Positions 22,256-32,821 of a stretch of DNA of 64,000 nt are shown in pieces. The notes under the pieces are model-generated. The model was not told where the DNA came from. It ran no database searches and saw nothing but the letters and a program-made list of their open reading frames with translations. Where the stretch lies: NCBI GenBank assembly GCA_020744225.1, contig JAGMWG010000007.1:124001-188000 (forward strand), written 5' to 3'. This stretch comes from Paraphoma chrysanthemicola (Eukaryota; Ascomycota; Dothideomycetes; Pleosporales; Phaeosphaeriaceae). The position numbers and the translations under genes were made by a program. Position 1 is the stretch's first letter, and each line of letters opens with the position of its first letter.

Positions 22256-24331
22256 ATGCATCAGTCCATTTTCCTGGTTTCGTTGGCCATTTCTAGCGCA
22301 TTCGGCTTCCCAACCAATGGCAACCAAGTCAAGCGCAATGGCAATTCCCTCCAAGTCAAGCTTTCAATTACCGATGGTCTGATCATGGCGCCTCTAGATG
22401 GTCGCATTGTCTTGGTGTTTGCGCCCAATGGCACAGATCCACTCGAAGATACCGATGTCACATCCTCACCCAATGGTATTTTCGGATTGAACGTTTTCAA
22501 CTTTGGCGCCAACCACTCTGTCACATTATCAGGCGGCTCCAACTCTAGCACCGAGACTGGCGTGTACGGTTGGCCCAATGTGACACTAAACGACATTCCA
22601 GCTGGAACATACAGCGTACAGGCGTTCCTAAACCCATACGAGACAGTTACACGCAGCGACGGATCGACTGTCAGTGTTCACTTCCCGTGCGGCGACGGCT
22701 CGCCGAATGTCGATACTTTTGGAAGTCTCGTCACTGAGGCGACCGATCTCGAGGTTCTTGGAGGTTCGCAAACCCTGGAGCTCACATTCTCGAACATCAC
22801 AGCTGTAGAAGACTTTTCCGGCAGCGAGAATGGCGGCTGCAGCCAGGGCAACTACGAGGACACAGCAAATCTCAAGTACATCAAGATCCGTAGCGAGAAG
22901 CTGAGCGAGTTCTGGGGCCGCGACATGTACGTCGGCGCCAACGTGCTTCTTCCTGCTGGATATAACGCGAACGACACAGCTACACGTTATCCCGTCATCT
23001 ACTCGCAAGGTCACTGGCCCGGCAGCCAAGGTGCCTTCCGCTATCCCACAGCCAACTTCTCCAAAGCATGGGACGCGGGCATTATTCTAGGCACCAACAC
23101 CACATCCGAACGTGCCACGCCCAAGCTCATCCTCGTCACCTTCCGCCACGAAACACCCTTCTACGACGACTCATATGCCGTCAACACCGCCAATCTCGGC
23201 CCCTACGGCGACGCTATCAACGACGAACTCCTGCCGTACCTGGAATCCAAATTCAACACCATCCCAGCGCCGTACGCACGCATCCAAGAGGGCGGATCGA
23301 CAGGCGGCTGGGAATCCATAGCGAACCTCATCTACCGCCCCGATCTCTTCGGCGCATGTTTCTCCAGCTACCCCGATTCACTCGACTTCCACCGCCACCA
23401 AGATATCGAGCTGTACACGGCGAGCAATGCGTACCAGCGCGCAGACGGCAGTTTTGTGCCGTCGATCCGCACGTATGAAAACGACACGGAAATCATACTC
23501 GCTAGCGTCGCGCTCGAAAATCACTGGGAACTCACCTTTGGCACGGCCTCGCGCTCGGCGAATCAGTGGGATATCTGGAACGCCGTGTTTGGAATCCAGG
23601 GCTATAATAATTACCCGCTTGAACCGTGGGATAAGGTCTCTGGAGAGATCTACCCTGATGCTGTTGCGGCGTGGAAACCGTTCGATTTAGCTGATTATAT
23701 TGTTTCGAATTTTAACAATAGCTTGAATCTTGGGAAGGTTCTTGCTGGGAGAGTGCATGTGTATGTTGGCACTCACGACGATTACTTCCTCAACGAAGGC
23801 GTGGCCGAGTTCCAGAAACGTACTGATGCAGTGGGCGGAGACGGGTGGGCGAATGTCACGTTTCTTGAGGGGAAACCACATGGTGGGAATTATCAGGCGA
23901 GAGAGATCTGGAATTATCTTGAGTTTTTGGAGGATTGGATCACACAGCATGGACCAGCAGGGAACAAGACGATTGGAAAGGATGTTACGAGTCCAGCTTC
24001 GAGAGGGAATAAGTGGGACGATGTACTTGCGAGAGGGGGGCGGGCGGCGGCGATCAAGAGACAGTCTCCACCGTCTATCAACGCGGGATATGGTGTTCAA
24101 GTCGGTACCGACGTGACTGCGAGTGTAGGACGCTGGGATCCAGGTGTTGTTCTCGAGGCGCATTGGGTTGTAGATGGGAAGCCCGCGTGCGACAAGTTTG
24201 CGGTCAAACAAGGTCAGGAGATCAAGTATAAGCCAGCCAAGAAGGGTACGTTGGAGTTGTGGGTGGAGGGCAGGAAGAGGAATTATGTTACGGAGACGAG
24301 GAGGAGTAATGAGGTTTTTGTGGGGATGTGA
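22256..24331 (+). CDS. Secreted esterase-family protein (esterase D / PF00756-like), 691 aa
   Basis: A single exon with ATG at 22256. The signal peptide MHQSIFLVSLAISSAFG is followed by a dibasic site (QVKR), so the protein is probably exported and glycosylated: more than ten N-x-S/T sequons are visible. The N-terminal 200 residues look like a beta-rich accessory domain. The catalytic part has YVGANVLLPAGYN, then RYPVIYSQGHWPGS, the nucleophile elbow QEGGSTGGWES (Ser near residue 350), a later THDDYF and KPHGGNY near residue 545. These fit an alpha/beta-hydrolase Ser-Asp-His set. After about residue 610 comes a small C-terminal beta domain. Likely role: hydrolysis of an external ester. The substrate is unknown. 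Confidence 0.82.
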   Translation: MHQSIFLVSLAISSAFGFPTNGNQVKRNGNSLQVKLSITDGLIMAPLDGRIVLVFAPNGTDPLEDTDVTSSPNGIFGLNVFNFGANHSVTLSGGSNSSTETGVYGWPNVTLNDIPAGTYSVQAFLNPYETVTRSDGSTVSVHFPCGDGSPNVDTFGSLVTEATDLEVLGGSQTLELTFSNITAVEDFSGSENGGCSQGNYEDTANLKYIKIRSEKLSEFWGRDMYVGANVLLPAGYNANDTATRYPVIYSQGHWPGSQGAFRYPTANFSKAWDAGIILGTNTTSERATPKLILVTFRHETPFYDDSYAVNTANLGPYGDAINDELLPYLESKFNTIPAPYARIQEGGSTGGWESIANLIYRPDLFGACFSSYPDSLDFHRHQDIELYTASNAYQRADGSFVPSIRTYENDTEIILASVALENHWELTFGTASRSANQWDIWNAVFGIQGYNNYPLEPWDKVSGEIYPDAVAAWKPFDLADYIVSNFNNSLNLGKVLAGRVHVYVGTHDDYFLNEGVAEFQKRTDAVGGDGWANVTFLEGKPHGGNYQAREIWNYLEFLEDWITQHGPAGNKTIGKDVTSPASRGNKWDDVLARGGRAAAIKRQSPPSINAGYGVQVGTDVTASVGRWDPGVVLEAHWVVDGKPACDKFAVKQGQEIKYKPAKKGTLELWVEGRKRNYVTETRRSNEVFVGM

Positions 24332-24426
24332 GTCTAAGCGGTAAGTTAGCATCAATTTTTAGACGTAGCTAGGCTTAGAGTTTTGAACAATTTCTTAGCT
24401 TACAGTGAGTGGCTCCATTGCGACTC

Positions 24427-25534
24427 TCACAAAACACCCTGACTCCGCTTCGGCAAAAGAGTCCGCGCCACCCTATCTACACTCTCCTGCGCTTTTGCAC
24501 TACTCGGAGCCTCAAGCCCTAACTTGCTATTATCAGGATTCGTCCAAACAGTCAGTCCGCCCGTAAACGGCACGCCCAGCACGCCCACAAAGTCCTGCAT
24601 CGACACATTTCCACTCCGTAGATTCACATCCGCCGCCTTCTTGCGCTCCTCAATCGAGTACGACGAAATTTCCCATGGCTCCTGTGACCCTGATGCTTTT
24701 TGTACGGCTTGCACAACCTGGTATAGACTCGTCTCGCCGTCGCAGATGTAGAGAAATGTGTTCTTGTTCTCAGGGTATCGGGAGAGTAGATTGGTTAGTG
24801 CTTTCGCTAGTGTCTTCGTGCTGGTTACAGCGAATGGATGGTACCCGCCGTCGGGAAGGACTGCGTTACGTTTCTGGACGTCAATGGATGCGAATCCGCC
24901 TACATCTGCATGGGCAAGTGTGATCAGCAGCAGGCGTGGCATAGAAATCTTATGAGAAGGGGAACGTACTCTGAAGCATATTACCCGTGTGCAAGGTCGC
25001 AAAGTCAATCTTCCCCTCAGCAGATCGCGCAAGAAGGTAATTATGCACCACCCTCTTCATTGCAATAATCGGCGTCGGAGGCAAAGTATTTGGCCCAATT
25101 CTCAACGCCGTTGCGCCGTTCCCGCCCGCTGTGTCGGGTGCCCATTCGGACGGAACAAAGAACTTGACGCCAGCTTTGATAGCAGCGTTTATAAGCTCGA
25201 GTTGGATGCCGTCCATGTTGTTGTGTGGGGCCATGCTCGTAAAGACAACCACTGCATCGATTCCTGTCAATGCGCTGACGAGACCGGCGCGGTTTTCCAA
25301 ATCGATTTGCTTGACGGTAACGTTGCTGGGCAGGTTCTTGTACGAGGCCGGTTCGCGACGCACAAGGAGCGTGATGTTGAATGTTTGGGCAGATGCAACG
25401 AGTTGGAGAATCTGTGCGCCGAGGTTGCCAGTCTGCGAACGTAATACTCTGCTCAGCTGAGAATCAAGAGAGGATATATGGTGAATACTCACGCCATACC
25501 AAGCTACGTTTTGGATGTTAGATACGGAACTCAT
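24427..25534 (-). CDS. NmrA-like / isoflavone-reductase-like NAD(P)-binding protein, 327 aa
   Basis: Exons 25493-25534, 24970-25432 and 24427-24905. The first intron is exactly 60 bp and has no stop, so it could be retained in frame. The Rossmann start reads NVAWYGTGNLGAQIL. The family GxxGxxG normally reads GATGNLG; here the first Gly is Tyr. Other family marks are LLVRREPAS (Arg for NADPH phosphate), GIDAVVVFTSM, GVKFFVPSEW, and the late segment FASIDVQKRNAVLPDGG. There is no classical SDR YxxxK, as expected for NmrA-like reductases or regulators. It converges on the esterase gene with 95 bp between them. Whether it reduces a substrate or senses NADP is not decidable. Confidence 0.8.
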
Positions 25535-26951
25535 TGTCAAGTCGGAAATCTGAGGCTTATAGGCCGTATCTGGAAGTTTGTGATAGGAAAAAACGGGGGT
25601 CAAAGAATCAAGCCAACTGTCGATACAGAGCTAGTGAATGTGATCGTTGGCGGCTTAAGTACCTAAAGTATAAGCGCCAAGCAGACTGTAATCCATACTG
25701 GCAGTTGCCGCAATTGTGCCGGCTCCACCTCAAGATGCGAAGGTGTATTGTTCCACATTGCGGAGAGGAGCTATGGTAAAGTGTCGTAGTAGGAGTTTTT
25801 GGAATGAGCTGAAGTCAGCCGGTTCGAAGCGCGTTTGACAATGCTGTTCATCAGTCATTTTGTGTTCTTACTTGTGCGTTTTGCTGTTACACTCTGATCT
25901 TGGGTGTTCACAGTTCGCGAGGGGACGGCAAATCGCTGTTATTCCCACTTCCGGCTGCCCTTGCGAAACTATATTTCCGCAAGTCTAACTACATATAACG
26001 ATATCCTAACCCAAACTAAGCTGTTTGTTTAGTCATCTTACAATGAGAATGGGAGTAGTCTTGGTGATTAGTAATATTATCAACGGAACAACACATCCCC
26101 GCAATCGGGGCTGCGGAGAGATTGAAAGAAAACTTGGGGTACTGTAGACCATCAAGACATAAGATTAGTGATACTAAGTCCGCGATCTTACGGACGTTGT
26201 GAGACACGAGGAAGTTATACTTTTGTTCGTGCTTGGCAACCTCTACCACTTCTGCACCTTTATTTGTGAAGCTTTAACTCTTTATGGTTGAAGTTGACTT
26301 AAGGTACCATTAGGAAGACACTAAGGCACTCAGCTTTTATGAGTAGTTTAGTTTTCCTGAACGTGCACGTAGAGACGGGGTCGTTGTAGCATTAAAGAAG
26401 GGTCCGACGTATCTCCTCTAAGTATCTCTAGATATATAGGTCTTAAGCCGATGTTTACTTACTTATTGTTTCAGATATAGTACAACTACTTATCCTGTAG
26501 ACAAGAAAGAGCAGACTTATAGCTAAGCTCTAGCATAATCACTACTATTATGGAATGTAAATACTTAACAGTAAGATTATAAGTGCCTTTTCTCTATAAA
26601 TGATCATTTCACAAATAGTAGCCGGAAATGCGGTGTTCACGTAGATTACGCATGGCTCCCAAACCTCAGTGATGTATTGCCTTGTGTTCCGCTGCCAGGC
26701 TATATCTCCCTCGTGGAGAGCGCCACGTTTAGATCTGAAGGTAATGCCAATCTCCAGGGTGACGCGCTTCGACCGGGGCCATTCGACAATCTTACCAGAT
26801 CGTGGTCGTGATGGCTTGGCCTTCGTTGGCTCCTGCGAGACCTTGATAGAGCGTGATCGCTGGAAAGTTGAAGCATGGGCGGTATCAAATCTGGAGGGTA
26901 AGGACTAATTACTTATCTTCTCTTTATAGCACTGTGAGCGGATCGCGATAC
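25535..26951. other. AT-rich intergenic stretch without an intact gene
   Basis: About 25980-26660 is markedly A/T-rich, with TATAGATATATAGG-like sequence and many stop codons in every frame. It may be an old repeat-mutated element or simple intergenic DNA. A 79-codon + frame at 26669-26908 has some coding-like composition but no recognised domain. Confidence 0.35.
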
Positions 26952-27218
26952 ATGCGGTCCGCGCGCGAGGATGACTTGACAGCCACCGACTCGCAAGCTA
27001 CCTCTGTCAAAGTCCCTGATATTCGAATTCATCGTGGCTACCGAGGAGTGGCCTTTCGGCCCGTTGACCAGTCTCGACAATCAGATACGACGGAAGGCAA
27101 GCTGATTTACACCATCTCTGAAGATATTACGAAGGACGACAACGCGAGGTGCCAAGCGCTGTTGCAAGCGCTTAGGTATAAGGTTGCGGTACGAGCAAGC
27201 TGTCAATTTCATGCGTAA
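26952..27218 (+). pseudogene. Remnant related to the N-terminus of the neighbouring C2H2 gene
   Basis: The ATG frame encodes 88 residues with KLIYTISEDITKDDNARCQALLQ. The next gene has MNYTISEDATKASGALCKMKFAALQ at the matching place. No zinc fingers follow this copy; the frame stops after CQFHA. The simplest reading is a duplicated gene that lost its C-terminal half. The similarity is short, so the relation is likely rather than proven. Confidence 0.35.
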
Positions 27219-27526
27219 GGTGCACGTCCATCAAATGGAAAACTAGCCAGGATAGAATTATGACAAATGTCGTAGATGGCTTTCAAAGTACATAACCAGA
27301 GAGAAGCAAATCGTGGTGTCGTGGTGACGGAACGCGATGCGGGGGCTGAGCTGCATGAGTGCTTCGCCACTTCGGGGCTGCCCGCCGCGGCGGCAGGTGC
27401 ATCCGACAATCGTGACCACGATCACGTCTGGTGTCTCGACATACCTCAGCGTAAACATCACGCTACTTTGTCATCGCAACAATGTATCACTAGTCACATG
27501 GCCGCGTGAAAGTCGAGAGTCTCGAG

Positions 27527-28433
27527 ATGGACGGAGAACGAAGCCGCACGATACGTAATGCCGCAAGGCAATTATCGTCATGGTCACCCCGAAAGCCTCA
27601 TTTACAGCCTGGTGGTACGATATCCAAACTAACGAAATGCCGAATGAATTATACTATCTCAGAGGATGCGACGAAAGCAAGCGGAGCGCTCTGTAAGATG
27701 AAGTTTGCCGCGCTTCAAGCCCGAGCGAGCCACGGACCCAACACGACGAAAGTTGCAGGCGCAAGCGCAAGCTCAACAGAACGTCAAAGTCGCCAAAAAC
27801 CCAATAGCCAGAACTCTTCCCTGAATTTTGATTCTTCGTCAACCATGCTCTCGCCGCCACTCTTTCCGGCCAATGGGTCTATCTTCCAGCAGATTGGAAC
27901 AACTAGGAGGGGTTTTAAATGCGATTACCCAGGTTGCAGAGCGCCTCCTTTCCACACCCAGTATCTCTTGAAGTAAATACCTCTAATGCGTATTTTCGAA
28001 GATAACTGATAGTGTAGTAGCTCGCACACGACGAATGTACACCCGCAACATCGACCGCACTATTGCTCAGTAACTGGCTGTCCTAGATCGGAGGGTGGTA
28101 AAGGCTTCAAACGCAAGAATGAAATGATAAGGCACGGTCTTGTACATCAATCGCCGGGCTATGCATGTCCGTTTTGTCCGGATCGGGAAAATAAGTATCC
28201 AGGAGTTGATAATCTTCAACGGTAAATTACGAATTGTATAGCTTAAGGAGAGTAAACTAAACTCTCACGTTAGGCATGTTCAGGTACATCACGTTGATAA
28301 AGACAAGGACGATCCTCAACTTCGAGACGTTCTTGCACAACGTCCAGAAGGCGGCAGTAGAGGCCGCAGGAAACGAGTAAGCAGTGCTGAGTGATTGCAC
28401 TGTCCTTACTAACATGTCTAGATATCTGATTAA
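27527..28433 (+). CDS. C2H2 zinc-finger protein, about 253 aa
   Basis: Exons 27527-27972, 28021-28221, 28274-28376 and 28422-28433. The third intron has a TTACTAAC branch, giving a four-codon last exon (ISD, stop). Fingers in order: KCDYPGCRAPP...LLNSHTTNVH, YCSVTGCPRSEGGKG...HGLVH, and YACPFCPDRENKY...HVQVHH, followed by DKDKDDPQLRDVL and a basic RGRRKR tail, a likely nuclear signal. The finger block is well kept, including EGGKGFKRKNEMIRHGLVH, so the gene is probably functional. The N-terminal 130 residues are Ser/Gln-rich. The start is uncertain: an in-frame GTG lies further up and the region resembles the upstream remnant. Likely a DNA-binding regulator; target unknown. Confidence 0.65.
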
Positions 28434-28751
28434 CATAGGATGCTGCAGGATAGCAGGCAGGCCAAGGAGACATTAATCTCTTGAGCTATTCGCACACTGC
28501 AACACACGTGTCGGACGAGCTAATGGGCCAGAAGTTTGCCGCTCAAAGAGCCTGCGATAGACCTTGCGCGAATTGGAGATGATTGCACCCTCTAACATCA
28601 CATGCTATACGCCAGAGATTAAGCACCTTAACATGTCAAAGGTCAGCTTCAGCCCAATTCTCGTATTTTTCCCCACCGCAGTCCAACATATTACCATACA
28701 ACACAGCGCCCATTCTAGCCATGCCAAAACTTACTGCCTTCAACTACTAAG

Positions 28752-29093
28752 CTACCGCTTTTCTTCGCAGCCATAGATCTCTTCATGAATATTAAAAGAA
28801 GGCGAGGTCTTCCCTTCTCTATAGCGCCCAGTCAATTGAATTTGGAAGTTCGTGACGCCGCGACCGCCACGGTCGTACTTCGGTTGTACCTCCCCATTGA
28901 CGTCATCCATGATAGCCTCAACTGCTCGCGTCCGATCTGGATCTACGATACCCGAATGCAAGATCGTGCCGGACGGGGTAACCTTCGCTAGGTTTGCGGT
29001 TGGAATTATGACTACAATCGTAGAAAGGGGAATGGTGCCCCACGCGGCGTACAGATGGGCAGGCAGAGCATGCTTGTTTAGAATCCAGATTTC
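28752..29093 (-). other. Unassigned open frame (113 codons) lacking a proper start
   Basis: An uninterrupted minus frame from behind a TAA at 29094-29096 to a stop at 28752. It contains YAAWGTIPLSTIVVIIPTANLA..., then VDPDRTRAVEAIMDDVNGEV. The composition looks protein-like, but the only ATG is late and no partner exons were found. It may be a fragment of an older gene. Confidence 0.2.
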
Positions 29094-29209
29094 TTATACC
29101 AAACCTCAGAATCGCAATTGACGGATCTATATTCTTGAAACTCAAAGAGCTTTTAATAAATCTAAGATTATTCAGTCGTGTCTTCTCACCAGACAATACC
29201 ATTCCGACC

Positions 29210-29749
29210 ATGTCAAAACTCACCGCCTACGATTCCCATGCTTCCACCATCGTCCCTCGCGGTCACGGCGCAGTCGACGAAGCCCAAAAGAACGGTATGT
29301 CCGCATAGCACACTCAATCCATTTCAATGGAGCTGATTTCACCATTCTAGTCCTCCACGAACCCCTCCTCCAACACTCCTCCCGCGCCTCCTACCCCATG
29401 GCCTCCAAATCGATCCCAGCCACACTCTTCAAAGCCGGCTTCTGCGACGCGCAAACACCCATCGCCGCAGAATTGACCCAAACCTTCTTAGATACGGCGA
29501 GCAAAAGCGGCGTGAATTTGAAGCAGATGGGCGTACGGCCGGGACAGAAGTGGTGCGTTGAGACATCTAAGTGGAAGGAAGCTATGGAGAAGAGTGGGAG
29601 CGGAGGAGATGGGGTGCCTAGGGTAAGATTGGAAGCGACGCACGAGAGCGCGTTGAAGGTATGTATGGTTTGCGATTGTTGAGTGTTTTATTAATGGCGT
29701 GCAGGGTGTCGAATTGGATGAACTGAAGAAGTGGAGTTTCGACGCGTGA
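29210..29749 (+). CDS. DUF2237-family protein, 145 aa
   Basis: Exons 29210-29294, 29351-29658 and 29705-29749, with introns of 56 and 46 bp; phases close. Family marks are NVLHEPL at the start of the domain, ATLFKAGFCD, AELTQTFLDTAS, PGQKWCVETSKWKEAM, VPRVRLEATHESAL and VELDELKKWSFD. DUF2237 is widespread in bacteria and fungi without a known reaction. No signal peptide. It converges on the dehydrogenase gene, 119 bp between stops. Nothing ties it to the catabolic cluster beyond position. Confidence 0.75.
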
Positions 29750-29868
29750 AGGTCAATGGTCTGAAACCTTGAACAAGCAGCCATAATTGCAGGACAATAT
29801 CGTATATACACCAGGCCAACACCACCATCAAGAACACCACCAAGAAATTCGCGTACAGTCCACCTCCA

Positions 29869-31016
29869 TCACTCCTTTCCATACCTTCTCCTAATGTCCT
29901 CCACAATCGCCCTCGTAACTCCCTTTGTATCTTCTTTGCCACCCAAATCCCTCGTCAAAACACCCGCCTCACACACCTTCTCCACACTCTCCATCAACTT
30001 TCCTGCCTCCTCCCCTCTCCCTAACCACCGCAGCATCTCGGCCGCCGACCAGATCGCACCAACCGGATTAGCCACTCCTTTGCCCGTGATATCAAAAGCG
30101 CTGCCATGCACCGGTTCGAACAAACTGGGGTTCTTCCTCGTGGGATCGATGTTAGAGGAGGGTGCGATGCCAATTGAGCCTGCGAGCCCAGCCGCCATAT
30201 CGGAAATGATATCCATGTGCAGATTCGTGCCGACGATAGTGTCGATACTGTAGGGATTGGAAATCATGCGGACCGTCATTGCGTCGACGAGCATTTTATC
30301 CCACGTCACATCTGGGAAATCTCTGCTTACTTCCAGCGCGATTTCGTCCCAGAGGACCATACCGTTGCGCATGCTGTTACTCTTGGTCACCACAGTGAGG
30401 AGTTTCCGGGGCCGAGATTGCGCTTGTTCGAATGCGAAGCGCATGATCCGTTCGATGCCGACGCGCGTGAAGATGGCGACTTCGGTCGCTGTTTCCCAGG
30501 GTTGAGCGATATGGCTGCGGCCGCCCTGGCCGGCATATTCGCCCTCGGAGTTCTCGCGGATGATTAGCCAGTCGATGCCGCGCGAGTCGATGGTGGTTAG
30601 GGGCGCTTTGGTGCCGGGGAATGTGCGAACGGGACGCACGTTGGCATAGAGCTGGAGTGGGCCGCGGATGGCGAGGAGGAGGCCCCAGAGGGAGATGTGG
30701 TCCGGAACGTCTGGAATTGTCAAAAATGGAATATGCTGATGGTGAAAGAGGAAGACATACCAGGTGCGCCCACGGCGCCGAAAAGTCCAGCGTCAAAGGA
30801 TCGAAGGGTATCTAATGCACCCTCGGGGATGTAGCGGCCGTGTTCTTTGTAATGTGCAGTTCCCCATGGTAGATGCTCGAACTCGATTGTGAATGTTTGA
30901 AGCGTTTTTGCGAGAGCTTCGACGACCTGAATGGCGGCATCGATAACTTCCGGTCCAATGCCATCGGCAGGGATGGAGGCAATGCGATAGTGCGGTGTTG
31001 TGGATTTTGTGATCAT
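29869..31016 (-). CDS. Tartrate / D-malate-type dehydrogenase (isopropylmalate dehydrogenase family), 365 aa
   Basis: Exons 30761-31016 and 29869-30710 around a 50-bp intron; splicing gives GAVGAPDVPDHISLWG. The protein is a beta-decarboxylating dehydrogenase: IPADGIGPEVIDAA at the N-terminus, IRENSEGEYAGQGGR, DAMTVRMISNPYSID, the family signature NLHMDIISDMAAGLAGSIGI and FEPVHGSAFDITGKGVANP. The ENSEGEYAGQGG form and the LQLYANVRPVRTFPG segment resemble TtuC/DmlA enzymes acting on tartrate or D-malate rather than LeuB or isocitrate dehydrogenase. Known reactions in that group: L-tartrate to oxaloglycolate, D-malate to pyruvate and CO2, with NAD+ and a divalent metal. No targeting signal is seen. 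It is divergent from the malate dehydrogenase gene. Substrate assignment is inference. Confidence 0.85.
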
Positions 31017-31512
31017 GTTGGATGGTATGTTGCTAGGTGCTGTAGGAAGGCTTGATTGCTGTTGAACGATGATGCACTGTCTATAACCTCTAATTCCGCT
31101 GCCACAACACACTATTAACTATTCATGCAATTTAGTGGAATGCCACGAGGGTCGGAAAGATCGCCGCTCCGCACTTTGCTACTCCGAAGTGAGGTGGAGC
31201 TACCGACTAGGGGCGGTTGATATATTTGCCGCCATACTACGATGTGCGCCATGGGCGGCAGAAGTTTAGCCGCATCCTCACCAGCTAGAGCGAGAGCGTA
31301 CATCGCCGATCAGGCACAGCATGGGAGGCCGAAGTCTTTTCGGACAGCAACACTTGCGGCGAGATGGCCGGCTGCGATAGGTTCTACGTTACTGGAAAGG
31401 TCTATAAGACTTCGAGCACTGAGACGCACAGGTAGACTATCAACCATTATTACTTGGATTTACTACCAACCCACATACCCTTACACATTCAGCACTCGAC
31501 TACGAAAACAAA
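31017..31512. promoter_or_regulatory. Shared divergent promoter of tartrate-type DH and malate DH genes
   Basis: 496 bp between the two ATGs, the only space for both promoters. It contains a CGG-N12-CCG palindrome at 31214-31231 and further GCCGCC/GGCGGC blocks at 31228-31259. A TATAAG lies about 110 bp before the malate dehydrogenase ATG. Confidence 0.6.
31214..31231. promoter_or_regulatory. CGG-N12-CCG palindrome (candidate Zn2Cys6 dimer site)
   Basis: The sequence is CGGTTGATATATTTGCCG, extended on both sides to GGCGG...CCGCC. It lies 198 bp before the tartrate-type DH ATG and 282 bp before the malate DH ATG. The same spacing recurs at 38220 and 40941. Confidence 0.45.
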
Positions 31513-32748
31513 ATGAAGGTAGCCGTACTCGGAGCATCAGGCCAGATTGGTCAGCCATTGAGTCTACTGTTGAAAACAGTGCGTTTACACCTCGATGACA
31601 GAAGTGTTGATATACTGTGCTGATTGCTGGTTGATAGAGTTCGCTTGTCACGGAGCTCAGACTTTACGATGTCGTACATGCCGTGGGTGTCGCGACCGAT
31701 CTCAATCACATTGACACACCCGCGAAAGTAAGCGGATATTTGCCGGTAGACAACGGTCTCGAGAAGGCGCTATTTGGAGCTGAGCTAGTCATCATTCCAG
31801 CTGGTATTTGATACGCCCCGAATTTCAGACACACACTGATGACTGTAGGCATCGCCCGTAAGCCAGGAATGACCCGCGATGGTATGCTGCCGCTCTGTCA
31901 CTCAAAAGTTGGACCTGCAGCAACTAATAGTCGTCCAGATTTGTTCAACACCAACGCCAATGTGATTGCCAACCTGCTTGATGGCGTGGCCAAGTTCTGC
32001 CCGGAAGCCTTTGTTTGCATCATCACAAACCCCGTCAACAGCACGGTACCCATAGCAGCTGAGGCTCTTAAACGCCACGGTGTTTTTAATCCTCGTAGGC
32101 TCTTTGGTGTCACCACTCTCGATGTTGTCCGCGCGTCGACTTTCGTAGCACATACTCTCGAGCGACCCGATCCTCAGGAGTTCAAGATCCCCGTGGTGGG
32201 TGGGCATTCTGGGGCCACCATACTACCTCTCATCAGTCAGTCCCAGCCACCAGTACAGCTCACAAAAGAGCAGCTCGATGCAGTGACGTATCGTGAGTAA
32301 ATTGACCCTGACAAGGGTAGAAGCAGACTGACATGTATAGGCGTCCAATTTGGCGGCGACGAAATTGTCAAGTCCAAGGCAGGCGCTGGCTCAGCCACGA
32401 CATGTATGGCATATGCGGGCTTCCGGTAATGATCCAAATTCACTCGGCGTAAATAATTGCTAACAAGGATTTAGATTCGCGCAAGCTATCATGAAAGCGC
32501 GCAAAGGCGAGACCGGCATCATTGAGCCAACATATGTCTACCTTCCAGGCGTTCCTGGGGGAGAAGACGTAGCGAAGGCGCTTGATGTAAGCTACTTTGC
32601 GGTACCTGTAGAGCTTGGCAAGGAGGGTGCGATGAAGGCGTATCCGGTCGGGCCATTGTCGAACTATGAGCAGGATTTGTTGAAGACTGCAGTCTCGGAG
32701 CTCAAGGGAAATATCGCAAAGGGCGAAGCGCACATGAAGGCGCCATAG
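31513..32748 (+). CDS. NAD-malate dehydrogenase, 325 aa, no targeting presequence
   Basis: Six exons: 31513-31578, 31638-31803, 31849-31881 (33 nt), 31939-32292, 32341-32425 and 32475-32748. All phases close. It begins directly with the Rossmann strand MKVAVLGASGQIGQPLSLLL, so it lacks a mitochondrial presequence. The end, KGEAHMKAP, is no PTS1. A cytosolic location is inferred. Active-site marks are present: PAGIARKPGMTRDDLFN (substrate arginines), ITNPVNSTVPI, RLFGVTTLDVVRAS and the catalytic His in PVVGGHSGATI. It interconverts malate and oxaloacetate. Its place opposite the tartrate-type dehydrogenase suggests a dedicated paralogue rather than the housekeeping enzyme. Its 3' end lies 73 bp from the convergent regulator-like gene. 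Confidence 0.92.
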
Positions 32749-32821
32749 TGGTGGGGATTCTTGTCAGGGAATAGTCTGTTCTTTTTCTAATGTATAACAA
32801 TTCGAAGCTGACTGCCACGAA

